DNA of 64,000 nt. Source: FEN-1297 sp021817845 (GTDB taxonomy: Bacteria > Bacteroidota > Ignavibacteria > Ignavibacteriales > Ignavibacteriaceae). The DNA lies in NCBI GenBank assembly GCA_021817845.1, contig JAKAFW010000010.1:1-64000 (forward strand), written 5' to 3'. Numbering within the stretch: the stretch's first letter is position 1; each line of letters starts with the position of its first letter. The position numbers and the translations under genes are program-made. This document shows positions 15,507 through 25,091 of the stretch, one piece after another. The notes beneath the pieces were generated by a model. That model did no database searches. It was not told the origin of the DNA and saw only the letters and a program-made list of their open reading frames with translations.

Positions 15507-16502
15507 CTATTCTTCCAAAAGTTTTTTAATTACTTCAACAGAATTTATACCGTCTGCCTCGGCACTAAAGTTGGTAATTATTCTGTGCCTAAGTGTTGGT
15601 ATCATCGCAAATTTAACATCATCAATATTTGGTGTAAATCTTCCTTCAATTACAGCCTTAGTTTTAGCTGCCATAATTAGATACTGAGAAGCGCGGGGTC
15701 CGGCTCCCCAATTAATCCAATTTTTCACATACTGTGGTGCAGTTGTTCCGTTCGGTCGGGTTTTATTTACGATTGTTACGGCATACTCAATTACATTTTC
15801 TGCAACGGGTACCTTTCTTACCAGATTTTGAAATCCGATTAATTCTCCGGCGTTAATTACTTTGGAAAGCTCCGGCAAGTATTCGCTAGTGGTTGATTGA
15901 ACAATTTTTACTTCTTCGTTAAAAGAAGGATAATCAAGCCAGAGATTAAACATAAAACGGTCAAGCTGAGCCTCAGGTAAAGGGTAGGTTCCTTCCTGCT
16001 CGATTGGATTTTGTGTTGCAAGCACAAAAAATGGTTCTTCAAGGGTATATGTTGTTCCTGCCGTTGTAACTTTATGCTCCTGCATTGCTTCAAGAAGAGC
16101 AGATTGAGTTTTAGGGGGGGTTCTGTTTATCTCATCGGCTAAAACGACGTTAGCAAAAATAGGCCCAGGTATAAATCTAAAATTTCTTTTTTTAGAGAGC
16201 GGGTCTTCTTCAACCAGTTCTGTTCCGGTAATATCACTCGGCATTAAATCGGGTGTAAACTGAATCCTGCTAAAACTTAAATGCATCACTTCGGCAAGAG
16301 TTTTTATAAGCAAAGTTTTTGCAAGCCCCGGTACACCAACGAGCAAACAATGACCTCGGGAAAGAAGTGAAATTAGAAGTTGGTCTATTATTTTATCTTG
16401 ACCAATAATTACTTTTCCAATTTCCTTTTTAATATTTATTACTGTATCACTAAGTTTTTCTACTAACTGAACATCATTTGCCGGAACTTCGCTAAGTTTC
16501 AA
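15507..16502 (-). CDS. MoxR-type AAA+ ATPase
   Basis: A 331-aa MoxR ATPase with Walker A GVPGLAKTLL near residue 58, Walker B VVLADEINRTPPKTQSALLEAMQE, sensor 1 FVLATQNPIEQEGTYPLPEAQLDRFMF and a C-terminal lid with RASQYLIMAAK. MoxR proteins act as chaperones that activate partner proteins, often encoded with DUF58 and von Willebrand factor A proteins, which are not in this window. It is the last gene of the minus-strand run metG - three PPIases - moxR, 40 bp after the SurA-like gene. Confidence 0.93.
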   Translation of the reverse strand: MKLSEVPANDVQLVEKLSDTVINIKKEIGKVIIGQDKIIDQLLISLLSRGHCLLVGVPGLAKTLLIKTLAEVMHLSFSRIQFTPDLMPSDITGTELVEEDPLSKKRNFRFIPGPIFANVVLADEINRTPPKTQSALLEAMQEHKVTTAGTTYTLEEPFFVLATQNPIEQEGTYPLPEAQLDRFMFNLWLDYPSFNEEVKIVQSTTSEYLPELSKVINAGELIGFQNLVRKVPVAENVIEYAVTIVNKTRPNGTTAPQYVKNWINWGAGPRASQYLIMAAKTKAVIEGRFTPNIDDVKFAMIPTLRHRIITNFSAEADGINSVEVIKKLLEE

Positions 16503-16542
16503 TTGAATTTCCTTTTAATTTTTGATTCACATATCCAAAAAA

Positions 16543-17814
16543 TTATAACAATATTTTCCAATAAATTTTATTTTTCAACTCATTTACCCATTTATCATAT
16601 TCTTTCTGCTTCTTCTCTTGATCTGCAAGCTTTTGAATATCGTTATAGTCGGTAGCAAGACTTGCTACGTGCTGCGGAATTTTTTTCTCAAGAAGTACAA
16701 TATGGTAACCGTAATTTCCTTTACCGTAATCTACACGCTTCGGAAAGCTGATTTCTCCCGGTTTAAGTTTCGATACTATATCAAGCATTGAAGGGTCTAA
16801 CTGATTCAAATAGAAAGTACCGAGATCGCCACCAAACGGAGCTGATTCCTTGTCGTCGCTGTATTTTTTTGCATAATAGCTGAAAGTGCTGTCACCTTTA
16901 ACAATGCTGTCGCGAATGCTACTTAGAAATTCTATGGCGCTTAAATCAGCTTGATCGCCTTTTTTAATTTTTATTAAAATATGTCGTACGTGAATTTTGT
17001 CTCCGCGTTTGGCGATCATTTGAATAATGTGAAATCCAACAGGCGACTCAACAACATCTGATATTTGTCCTGGTTTTAATTCAAAAGCTGCAGCTTCAAA
17101 TTGAGGATAGAAGACTCCTTTACCTACCCAACCGAGGTCTCCACCATCAGAAGCACTTCCAGGGTCTTCCGAATATTTTTTAGCCATCTCGGCAAAGTCA
17201 GCTCCATGCTTTATCGAATCTAAAATTGCTTCAGCTTTCTTTTTGTAAACTTCTTTCATCTGTTCCGTTGCAATAGGAATTTTGAATATATGCGCGATCT
17301 TAACTTTTTCAGGAATAATTCCTATACTGTCTTTATATGTGTTGAAGAACTTTTGGACTTCAAGTGAGGTTGCCTCAACGTTCCCGAATTTCTTTTCCTC
17401 TAATTTCTGCACCATCAATTGTTTCCTGACAGGACCTTCGAGTTCTCTCTTAATTTTCTCTTCACTCATGCCATATATTTGCTCAACTTTTTCTTTTGAA
17501 CCGTATTGCTGTTCAAAATATTGCAACTGGTAATTTACGCGTGCATTTACCTCGTCATCCGAGACAGTAATTGAATCAAGCAGGGTTTGTGCATAAGCAA
17601 GCTTATCGTCAATCATAGTATTCAAAACCTGTTTTTCTAAGCCGGGTGTTGAAGGATCGATTTTCTTTTGAGCGGCAAGAACTTTTACCTGATAATCAAC
17701 TTCGCTTTTTAGAATTATTTCGTTATCTACAATAGCGGCAATTTTATCAACTACTTCCTGCGAATAAATATTTATTGCTGCAATGAACAAAATTAAAATG
17801 ATCTTAAATTTCAT
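16543..17814 (-). CDS. surA: SurA-like periplasmic peptidyl-prolyl isomerase/chaperone
   Basis: A 423-aa secreted protein with signal peptide MKFKIILILFIAAINIYSQ, a SurA N-terminal chaperone domain (VVDKIAAIVDNEIILKSEVDYQ), and two parvulin (PpiC) domains: KVKIAHIFKIPI...YSEDPGSASDGGDLGWVGKG and KIHVRHILIKIKKGD...YSDDKESAPFGGDLGTF. SurA guides outer-membrane proteins through the periplasm. It is the third of three related chaperone genes in tandem, 7 bp after the lipoprotein gene. Length and domain order match classical SurA. Confidence 0.92.
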   Translation of the reverse strand: MKFKIILILFIAAINIYSQEVVDKIAAIVDNEIILKSEVDYQVKVLAAQKKIDPSTPGLEKQVLNTMIDDKLAYAQTLLDSITVSDDEVNARVNYQLQYFEQQYGSKEKVEQIYGMSEEKIKRELEGPVRKQLMVQKLEEKKFGNVEATSLEVQKFFNTYKDSIGIIPEKVKIAHIFKIPIATEQMKEVYKKKAEAILDSIKHGADFAEMAKKYSEDPGSASDGGDLGWVGKGVFYPQFEAAAFELKPGQISDVVESPVGFHIIQMIAKRGDKIHVRHILIKIKKGDQADLSAIEFLSSIRDSIVKGDSTFSYYAKKYSDDKESAPFGGDLGTFYLNQLDPSMLDIVSKLKPGEISFPKRVDYGKGNYGYHIVLLEKKIPQHVASLATDYNDIQKLADQEKKQKEYDKWVNELKNKIYWKILL

Positions 17815-17821
17815 CTGACTC

Positions 17822-18646
17822 CTAATTTTTAACTTCTATATCGTTATTTGAATAAATATCTTTTATGTAGCTTTGTAAAAAATTATTTTTCATTTCAGCC
17901 ACGAATCGTTTTTCTACTTCGGGTTTTATTACTTCATAAGGAGGCACTGTACCTTTGTCAAATTTTTGCAACTCCTGAATTACCATATAGTGCCCCGGTT
18001 GATAGTTTAATACTATACTAACCTCCTGCGGATTCAATTGTGAGACAATTCTTTGAAGCGATACGGGTTGAATTTGATAATCGTTCAATAATACTTCATT
18101 TTGAACTTTAATGATTGAAGAATCGGTCTTGAATATATTTAAAGCCTTTTCCCAATCACTGTCAAAAAGTAAAGAACGAAACTTAATGGCTTTGTCTTCA
18201 TTGTTAAAGTCAGCGAAGTTTAAGTAATAGGTATTATAAAAAAAAGCAAATTCATTTTGATGCTTTGAATAATAATTTTCAACTTCTTTAGGATCGTAAG
18301 TTGGCTTTTCTTCATTGTAGTATTTTTCAAGAAATAAAGAAATTGCCAATTCTTTTTTTGAATTTTCCAGTAGACTGTCGAACATGCTTTCTTTTAGGAT
18401 ACCGCTCTTAACGGCTTCCTGGTATAATACTTCTCTGTTGATCCAGTTTCTGATAACTTCTTCCCTATAGAAATTTTTAGCACCATAACTACCCATCAAT
18501 GAAGAAAGTTGCTCATTAGTTAAATAAGAATTGTTTACTCGTGCAACAAAATCTTTTTTAACTTTTTCTTTCCCGCAGCCGAATAAAATAATAGATGCAA
18601 AAAGAAATAGGGCAGTTATTTTAATTTTGTTTAAATGCTTTATCAA
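17822..18646 (-). CDS. SurA-N-like lipoprotein without a recognisable parvulin domain
   Basis: A 274-aa lipoprotein: ALFLFASIILFGCGKEKVKKD gives a lipobox with the Cys near residue 24. It continues FVARVNNSYLTNEQLSSLMG and WINREVLYQEAVKSGIL, like the N-terminal domains of PpiC/SurA chaperones, and ends with a helix-rich section (PPYEVIKPEVEKRFVAEMKNNFLQSYIKDI) typical of their C-terminus. The middle has no obvious parvulin motif, so it is probably a chaperone rather than an isomerase. It overlaps the upstream PPIase gene by 26 bp. Confidence 0.7.
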   Translation of the reverse strand: MIKHLNKIKITALFLFASIILFGCGKEKVKKDFVARVNNSYLTNEQLSSLMGSYGAKNFYREEVIRNWINREVLYQEAVKSGILKESMFDSLLENSKKELAISLFLEKYYNEEKPTYDPKEVENYYSKHQNEFAFFYNTYYLNFADFNNEDKAIKFRSLLFDSDWEKALNIFKTDSSIIKVQNEVLLNDYQIQPVSLQRIVSQLNPQEVSIVLNYQPGHYMVIQELQKFDKGTVPPYEVIKPEVEKRFVAEMKNNFLQSYIKDIYSNNDIEVKN

Positions 18647-20591
18647 GTTCGTTATAGAAAATTTTTGGTTTATACAATTCTCTTAAACTATTAATATAAT
18701 TATCTTCCAATTTTTTGCTTTCCGCATCCTGGTATGCGCCCGCTGCTTCAGCTTTGGCTTCATCAAAAGTTTTAATGTGCGATGGCTCTTTTCCTATTAA
18801 GGAAACAATTGAATAACCGCCATTCGATTCAAAGACATTTGAATAGTCGCCGGGCTTCTTTAATGAATTAGCTACTGAAGCAAGCTGGGATGAATTTATA
18901 TCTTGGTATCCCATAACACCTTTTAATTTTTTATATCCTGGTTGTTCGGTGTACATGCCTGCAAGCGAATCGAAGTTTGCGCCCTGTTTTAGGAGATCAT
19001 AATAATGATGAATAAGAGAATCCGATGTAGAAAACAGTTCCGCAAAATTAACTTTGTCTACTGTGCGGTAATTATCTTTAGTTGCGAGATAAAATTTGTA
19101 GAGATCTGTAGAATCAACTTTTAATTTATTCCACACTTCATCCTCCTGCAGCCTAAAAATATAGATACCGTCACGGTAATTCTTCATTAAAGCAGCGAAA
19201 TCTTTATCGGTTTTATCAAGATTCATAGCATCTTCTTCAAGTACAACATCACCGCTTATTTTTTCAAGAGCTTCAGATAATAAACCAGGGTTAACAGGTC
19301 TGTTTAATAAATCCTGTTTTGAATTCATCCTTTTCCAGAAATCTCCTATGTTTTCGTATTTCCCTGCGTATGTGAAAAGAGTCAATGTATCATCCATTGC
19401 AGGCATTGGTTGACCAACCTTAGAAGTATCCGCGTGCTTTACTAAATATTCAAAATTACTTTGATTTACAACAAAATTATATTCTCTTTTCAGTTTTGCG
19501 ACAAGACTGTCATATTCATCCTGGTACCGGGTTTTCTGAAAAATCTTTTTTAGATTTTCTTTATCTTCTTCAAACGTTGGAGATGGCTTTATACCGGTCA
19601 ATTTTATAATATGGTAACCATATTGGGTTTTAACTATCCCGGATATATCTCCTATTTTTTTTAGATTAAAAGCTGCTTCTGCGAATGGCTTAATCATCAT
19701 CCTCATACCGAAATAACCCAGGTCGCCACCTCGAGTTCTGGATCCGGGATCGTCCGAATATTTTTTAGCAAGTTCTTCAAAATTTCCGCCGTGATTTAAT
19801 TGATACATAACAGTATCAATTTTTGCCAATGCCCGCGCCGAATCAATTTTCCCGGTAGAGTCTGCAAAGCTTGCAAGAATGTGGCTTGCACGAATTTCAG
19901 GAATTCTTATCCTTTTGTTTGTAACTTTTATAATATGATACCCATAAGGCGATTTTACAACTTGAGGATAAACCTGTCCCGGCTCTGTAGCATAAACTGC
20001 ATCTTCAAACTGATATGGAAGCTCGCCGGCAGTAACATAATAAATATCTCCGCCATCGTTGCGGGAGTACATATCCTGAGAATATTTCTTTGCCATTTCT
20101 TCAAAGTTTGCACCGTTTTTTATGCTGTCTAAAACTTCATTTGCCAAAATACGAGCATGACCCCAACCGGATGAGTCAGGTCGAAACATTATGTGGCTAA
20201 CACGATACTCATATTTCCTTCTATTATATAATTCTTTTATTCCAGGATCAACTATTTGCTTTTCTAAAATATAGCTGACACCTACTTTTATTTTATAATC
20301 TGCCAACTCAGCATTTGTAGTAGAGTCGTGTTGAAAACCTCTTATATATGCATCTCTCAATTTCATTCTAAAATCAACATAAAGGTTAAGAAAGTTTTCT
20401 AATTTAGATAGGCTGTCTTTTTTTGCAATGTCATATCCGCCAACGTTATTAGCATAGGCATCTTCGAAATCTTTCATTGTAACTTTTTGATCCCCGAATT
20501 TAGCCAAAACAATTTGCGAATGTTCAGGCGCGCAGGAAACGAATAAAAGCATTAAAGCAAGCGAAAGAAAAGCTGTAATCCGTAAAAGCAT
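18621..20591 (-). CDS. Multi-domain parvulin-type peptidyl-prolyl isomerase lipoprotein
   Basis: A 656-aa lipoprotein (MLLRITAFLSLALMLLFVSC, lipobox Cys at residue 20). It has a SurA-like N-terminal part, then two clear PpiC domains: EYRVSHIMFRPDSSGWG...GDIYYVTAGELPYQFEDAVYA and EIRASHILASFADS...GDLGYFGMRMMIKPFAEAAF. A degenerate third copy follows (FDSLAGMYTEQPGYKKLKGVMGYQ). It would act at the outer-membrane face of the periplasm in outer-membrane protein folding. It starts 111 bp after metG and overlaps the next gene, so the three chaperones are probably co-transcribed. Confidence 0.9.
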   Translation of the reverse strand: MLLRITAFLSLALMLLFVSCAPEHSQIVLAKFGDQKVTMKDFEDAYANNVGGYDIAKKDSLSKLENFLNLYVDFRMKLRDAYIRGFQHDSTTNAELADYKIKVGVSYILEKQIVDPGIKELYNRRKYEYRVSHIMFRPDSSGWGHARILANEVLDSIKNGANFEEMAKKYSQDMYSRNDGGDIYYVTAGELPYQFEDAVYATEPGQVYPQVVKSPYGYHIIKVTNKRIRIPEIRASHILASFADSTGKIDSARALAKIDTVMYQLNHGGNFEELAKKYSDDPGSRTRGGDLGYFGMRMMIKPFAEAAFNLKKIGDISGIVKTQYGYHIIKLTGIKPSPTFEEDKENLKKIFQKTRYQDEYDSLVAKLKREYNFVVNQSNFEYLVKHADTSKVGQPMPAMDDTLTLFTYAGKYENIGDFWKRMNSKQDLLNRPVNPGLLSEALEKISGDVVLEEDAMNLDKTDKDFAALMKNYRDGIYIFRLQEDEVWNKLKVDSTDLYKFYLATKDNYRTVDKVNFAELFSTSDSLIHHYYDLLKQGANFDSLAGMYTEQPGYKKLKGVMGYQDINSSQLASVANSLKKPGDYSNVFESNGGYSIVSLIGKEPSHIKTFDEAKAEAAGAYQDAESKKLEDNYINSLRELYKPKIFYNELDKAFKQN

Positions 20592-20702
20592 TTAAAGTAT
20601 CTCCTATAAATTAAGTTTGTGCAAAATTTAACTGACAATTTTAGTTATTGAGTCTTTGAAAATCAAGGTAATTGAATTCAATTTAGATTTCATTCCGGGC
20701 GT

Positions 20703-22745
20703 TTACTTTACCCTCGTTCCGTTTTTTACACTGCTATTAGTTGAAAGTACATTTAGGTTCCCATTTTCATCCTCGACTGCTAAAACCATACCCTTAGATT
20801 CGAATCCCATTAACTTTGCCGGTTTTAAATTAGCAACAATAATTACTTTCTTACCGATGATTTCTTCCGGTTTGTAGCTCTTAGCAATTCCGGCAATAAC
20901 TTGCCGTTCTTCATTTTCAAGCTTGACTAAAAGTTTCAAAAGTTTTTCACTCTTTTCTAACTTTTCGGCGCTGATTACTTCGGCTACCTTTAATTTTATT
21001 TTCATGAAATCGTCAATACTTACAATTTCATCGGGTACATTTTCAATTTTGTTCTCAGTCTTTTTTAATTCTTCCATTTGCTTCTCAATAACTTCATCTT
21101 CGATTTTTGGGAAAATAATTTCCGGTTGATTTAGATTATGACCAGGTTTCAAATTTTCGTTACCGCAGTGCCCCCACTCCGTTTTTTTTGAATTCAAAAT
21201 GCTAAACACCTTTTCAGAAGAAAAGGGAACAACAGGCGACATTAACTCAGCTAAAGTATAAATAGCCTGCAGACAAACATATAGAGTAGTGCTGCATTTA
21301 TCTTTATCTGATTTGATCGTTTTCCAGGGTTCAGAGTCGTTAAAATATTTATTGCCGGCTCTTGCAAGATTCATGATCTCTAAAACGCCGTCGCGTATTT
21401 TATATCCTTCAAAAAGAGTTGATATCTTTGACGGATATTCGGAAATAAGGTTCAGCATTTCAGTATCTATATTTCCCAATTTCCCTTTTGCGGGGACTTT
21501 ACCTTCAAAATGTTTATGAACAAAAGTTAAAGAGCGGTTAATAAAATTACCCAGAATATCTGCCAGCTCGCTGTTGTTCCTTAGTTGAAATTCCTTCCAG
21601 TAAAAATCTGTGTCTCGTGTTTCGGGAAGGTTAGCTGCAAGTGTATATCTCAACGGATCAGCAGGAAAGATTTTTAAGAAATCGGCAACACTAATTCCCC
21701 AGTTTCTGCTTTTAGAAAATTTCTTACCTTCATAGTTTAAAAACTCATTAGCCGGGACATTTTGCGGAAGGACATATTTTGCTTCACTGCCATCGTTCCA
21801 TGCCATGAGCATTGACGGAAAAATAATGCAATGAAATACAACATTATCTTTTCCAATAAAAGCAACATATTTTGTTTTTTCGTCTAACCAATAGTCTTTC
21901 CATAAGTTCACGTTACCCAATTTTTCCGAGAGTTCCTTGGTAGATGAAATATATCCTAGTACTGCTTCAAACCATACATAAAGCACTTTTCCGTCTACAG
22001 AATCAATTGGAACTTTTATTCCCCAATCGAGATCACGAGTTACTGCCCTGTCTTCTAAACCATCCTTAAACCAGCTTCGGCAGTACTGAAGTACATTTTC
22101 TTTCCACCCGAATTTATCATTCATTTCATTTACGTATTCTTCAAGCCGCTTTTGATAATTCCCCAGCGGGAAATACCAGTGGGATGTTTCTTTTAGAACT
22201 GGTGTTTCCCCGGTAATTTTGCTTTTAGGATTTTTAAGCTCATCAGGTTGATATAATGCCCCACAATTTTCACACTCATCGCTTCTTGCTTCATCAAAGC
22301 CACAATTTGGGCATGTTCCTTCAACATACCTGTCCGGTAAAAACATCTTGGCTTTATTATCATAAAACTGCATTGATTTTTTTTCTTTCAATATTCCCAT
22401 TTTATAATATTGAAGGAAAAATTCCTTTCCGGTTTCATGATGTATCGGCAGGCTTGTGCGGGAATAATTATCGAAACTCATTCCGAATTTTTCAAAAGCT
22501 TCTTTGTTTTGATTGTGATAACGATCAATTATCTGCTGGGGTTTGACGCCTTCTTTATCTGCAGTTATTGTTATCGGAACTCCATGCTCGTCAGAGCCGG
22601 AAATAAAAATTATATCATCGCCCTTAAGTCTTTTAAATCGAACATAAATATCTGCAGGTAAGTATGCTCCGCTTAAGTGTCCAAGATGTATAGGACCATT
22701 AGCATACGGAAGTGCTGCAGTTACAAGAATTTTCTCTTTGACCAA
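20703..22745 (-). CDS. metG: Methionyl-tRNA synthetase
   Basis: A 680-aa class I synthetase. It has the HIGH-type motif as HLGHLSGAYLPADIY near residue 20, a zinc-knuckle domain CPNCGFDEARSDECENCG around 145-165, the KMSKS loop as KKFSKSRNWG near residue 340, the anticodon-binding helix bundle, and a C-terminal EMAP/Trbp111-like tRNA-binding domain (DFMKIKLKVAEVISAEKLEKSEKLLKL...VIAGIAKSYKPEEIIGKKVIIVANL). It charges tRNA-Met for initiation and elongation. This is the full-length, dimer-forming type. Confidence 0.97.
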   Translation of the reverse strand: MVKEKILVTAALPYANGPIHLGHLSGAYLPADIYVRFKRLKGDDIIFISGSDEHGVPITITADKEGVKPQQIIDRYHNQNKEAFEKFGMSFDNYSRTSLPIHHETGKEFFLQYYKMGILKEKKSMQFYDNKAKMFLPDRYVEGTCPNCGFDEARSDECENCGALYQPDELKNPKSKITGETPVLKETSHWYFPLGNYQKRLEEYVNEMNDKFGWKENVLQYCRSWFKDGLEDRAVTRDLDWGIKVPIDSVDGKVLYVWFEAVLGYISSTKELSEKLGNVNLWKDYWLDEKTKYVAFIGKDNVVFHCIIFPSMLMAWNDGSEAKYVLPQNVPANEFLNYEGKKFSKSRNWGISVADFLKIFPADPLRYTLAANLPETRDTDFYWKEFQLRNNSELADILGNFINRSLTFVHKHFEGKVPAKGKLGNIDTEMLNLISEYPSKISTLFEGYKIRDGVLEIMNLARAGNKYFNDSEPWKTIKSDKDKCSTTLYVCLQAIYTLAELMSPVVPFSSEKVFSILNSKKTEWGHCGNENLKPGHNLNQPEIIFPKIEDEVIEKQMEELKKTENKIENVPDEIVSIDDFMKIKLKVAEVISAEKLEKSEKLLKLLVKLENEERQVIAGIAKSYKPEEIIGKKVIIVANLKPAKLMGFESKGMVLAVEDENGNLNVLSTNSSVKNGTRVK

Positions 22746-22946
22746 ATTGTACTCAATAATTTTGAAATTTTACCTTCTAAATATACGTATTTTTTAAGTA
22801 TCCACTATATGAGAGAAATTCTAAGATAAAGCCCACCATTCAGAATTGACCGGTAATTTTCTATAATTCACCGATTTCCTGTTCCTGTTTATGATCATAT
22901 CTTATAAGTTTCAGATAAGAAATTAATATCAATAAAGTAAACTGAA

Positions 22947-23159
22947 ATGATACTTGTATTTAAGACATCAGTAAAAACAAAGGCTGATGCAATTAGTCTG
23001 AAACCATATATCGATAGTATTGTTAAAAAAGGTGATTGGAGTTTTGATCTTGAAGATTCTGACAAAATTTTCCGCGTTGAAACTGATTTGAATATTTATC
23101 AATCCTTGATTTCATTATTTAACTCAAAAGGATTTGTTTGCGAAGAATTGGAAGATTAG
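22947..23159 (+). CDS. Small conserved protein of unknown function
   Basis: A 70-aa protein starting ATG after TAAACTGAA. The pattern VFKTSVKTKADAISLKPYIDSIV, then WSFDLEDSDKIFRVET and FNSKGFVCEELED looks like a small ferredoxin-like beta-alpha-beta fold. Similar short proteins occur in Bacteroidota without known function (from memory). It has no transmembrane segment. It lies 75 bp upstream of the LiaF-like gene and may share its transcript. Confidence 0.6.
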   Translation: MILVFKTSVKTKADAISLKPYIDSIVKKGDWSFDLEDSDKIFRVETDLNIYQSLISLFNSKGFVCEELED

Positions 23160-23234
23160 ATCACTTGTCATAGGTTTAGAATAACAATGTTTTGTTAAAT
23201 AATTAAATTTTTAATACAAATTAGAGGCAATAAA

Positions 23235-23948
23235 ATGAGTAATAGCGGAAATTCATTTAGTAATAGAATAATTCTTGGTTTAATTTTAATTTTTGTAGGT
23301 GGATTGTACTTGCTTAGTACTCTTGATCTAATAAACTTCAATGTGCATCATATTATTTTCTCACTTCCTTTTTGGGCAATCATATGGGGACTAGTTATTA
23401 TTAAAAATTCCCGCAACAAAGCCTTTGGTATTCTCCTGGTTTTCCTTGGAGCTTTATTTCTAATTCCAAGAATTTTTCCTAACGTCTATTATAATAGCGA
23501 CATATTTTTCCCTGTCTTGATAATTGCCTTTGGAATTTACCTAATGTTTAAGAGAAATATAAACTGGCACCATTGCCACAATAGGTTTAATAAACAGGTT
23601 AACAAAGATCAACTGGATGACGTCTCAATTTTTGGCGGCGGTCATAAAGTCATTATATCTGAGAATTTCAAAGGCGGAAATATTACTGCAATTTTCGGAG
23701 GATCAGAAATTGATTTGTCTAATTGCAAATTAGCCGAAGGCGAAAATGTTATAGATGTATTACTAATGTTTGGAGGTACAAGTATATTTGTTCCTAAAGA
23801 ATGGAATGTCAACGTAAACGTTACTCCTTTATTCGGAGGCTTCTCAAATAAATGGCGAAGAAATTTCAGCGGGCCTTTTGACTCAACGCGTACCCTGGTT
23901 ATAAAAGGAGTTGCTTTATTTGGCGGCGGTGAAATAAAATATATTTAA
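23235..23948 (+). CDS. LiaF-like / DUF5668 membrane protein
   Basis: A 237-aa protein. The N-terminal half has four hydrophobic segments in the DUF5668 pattern (LGLILIFVGGLYLLSTLDLINF, FWAIIWGLVII, GILLVFLGALFLI, FPVLIIAFGIYLMF). The C-terminal half is the LiaF/cell-wall-active-antibiotics-response beta domain (SIFGGGHKVII, ITAIFGGSEIDL, VLLMFGGTSIFVP, PLFGGFSNKW, GVALFGGGEIKYI). In Firmicutes LiaF restrains the LiaSR envelope-stress system. A LytS-type kinase and LytTR regulator follow within 150 bp, so a similar sensing role is plausible. Confidence 0.85.
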   Translation: MSNSGNSFSNRIILGLILIFVGGLYLLSTLDLINFNVHHIIFSLPFWAIIWGLVIIKNSRNKAFGILLVFLGALFLIPRIFPNVYYNSDIFFPVLIIAFGIYLMFKRNINWHHCHNRFNKQVNKDQLDDVSIFGGGHKVIISENFKGGNITAIFGGSEIDLSNCKLAEGENVIDVLLMFGGTSIFVPKEWNVNVNVTPLFGGFSNKWRRNFSGPFDSTRTLVIKGVALFGGGEIKYI

Positions 23949-23969
23949 TAAATTGTTTGAATTTGCAAT

Positions 23970-25028
23970 ATGGCAACCAACCCAATTCTAAATAGGAAAA
24001 GAAATTTCGCCCTTTATATTGCCTTTTGGTTGATTATTGCTTCTATATATTATGGGCTTCTCTATTTTGAGCTAAAGATTACTAGTGAAACTGCTTTAAT
24101 AGACAGCTTGGTTTTCAATTCTATTTTATGCGGCCTGGGCTTAAGTTTCTGGTTTCCCGCTAAGTATATTTCTTTTGAAAATAATAAATTTATAAAAATT
24201 ATTATAGATCATATCCTTGGCGGAATACTATCTTCTACCTTATGGCTAGCAATAGGTTATTTCTTTATTACGTTTATATTAAATTATACTAATGGCTTTC
24301 CTTCTTTCTTCACCCGCACTTTGATGTGGCGATTTATTGTCGGAAATCTTTTTTATTACTTAATTTCTTCATTCTATTATATAATAATTTATTATAATAA
24401 TTTTCAGGAAAAAATTATCCAAGAGTCTGAATTAAAAAATCTTATTACTGAAGCAGAAATTAAGACACTAAAGTTCCAGATCAATCCGCATTTTATTTTC
24501 AATAGCTTGAATTCAATGAGTGCGCTTACTACTATCAACCCCGTAAAAGCAAGAGAAATGATCTTAAAATTAGCTGATTTCCTTCGCTTTACTTTAGCTA
24601 ATAATGATCAACAAAAAAATTCTTTCGGAGAAGAATTAAAAAATATTAAATTGTATCTTGAGATAGAAAAAATAAGATTTGAAGATAAGTTTGAATTTAT
24701 TGAAGATATTGACGAATCTTGTAAAGATATATTAATTCCGAACATGATACTGCAGCCACTGTTCGAAAATGCTATTAAACATGCTGTCTATGAAACATTA
24801 AGTAAAGTGACGTTAAAATTAGTTTGCACTAAGGAGAAAGATTATCTGAATATATCACTCGAAAATAATTTTGAGCCCAATTTCTCTTCAAAAAATGGTA
24901 CCGGTATTGGACTCCAAAATATTGCGAATAGACTAAGGCTTATTTATGGTATGGATGATCTCTTGGCAATAAAGAAGAAAGATAATTTATTTAAGATATC
25001 ACTTTTTATTCCATTGCATAATTCATAA
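23970..25028 (+). CDS. LytS-type sensor histidine kinase
   Basis: A 352-aa protein with about four to six N-terminal membrane segments (residues 15-145), a short coiled coil, and a His_kinase (PF06580-type) region: LKFQINPHFIFNSLNSMSALTTINP with the phosphorylated His near residue 174, then LRFTLAN and a HATPase part with IPNMILQPLFENAIKHAV and GTGIGLQNIANRLRLIYG. It lies 21 bp after the LiaF-like gene and is followed by its likely partner regulator. The membrane sensor has no periplasmic domain, so the signal is probably sensed in the membrane. Confidence 0.92.
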   Translation: MATNPILNRKRNFALYIAFWLIIASIYYGLLYFELKITSETALIDSLVFNSILCGLGLSFWFPAKYISFENNKFIKIIIDHILGGILSSTLWLAIGYFFITFILNYTNGFPSFFTRTLMWRFIVGNLFYYLISSFYYIIIYYNNFQEKIIQESELKNLITEAEIKTLKFQINPHFIFNSLNSMSALTTINPVKAREMILKLADFLRFTLANNDQQKNSFGEELKNIKLYLEIEKIRFEDKFEFIEDIDESCKDILIPNMILQPLFENAIKHAVYETLSKVTLKLVCTKEKDYLNISLENNFEPNFSSKNGTGIGLQNIANRLRLIYGMDDLLAIKKKDNLFKISLFIPLHNS

Positions 25029-25091
25029 ACCTTTGTAATCAATTTAAAGAAGTGAATTAATTAATAACGTAAATTTTAGGAATTCCCTTTC

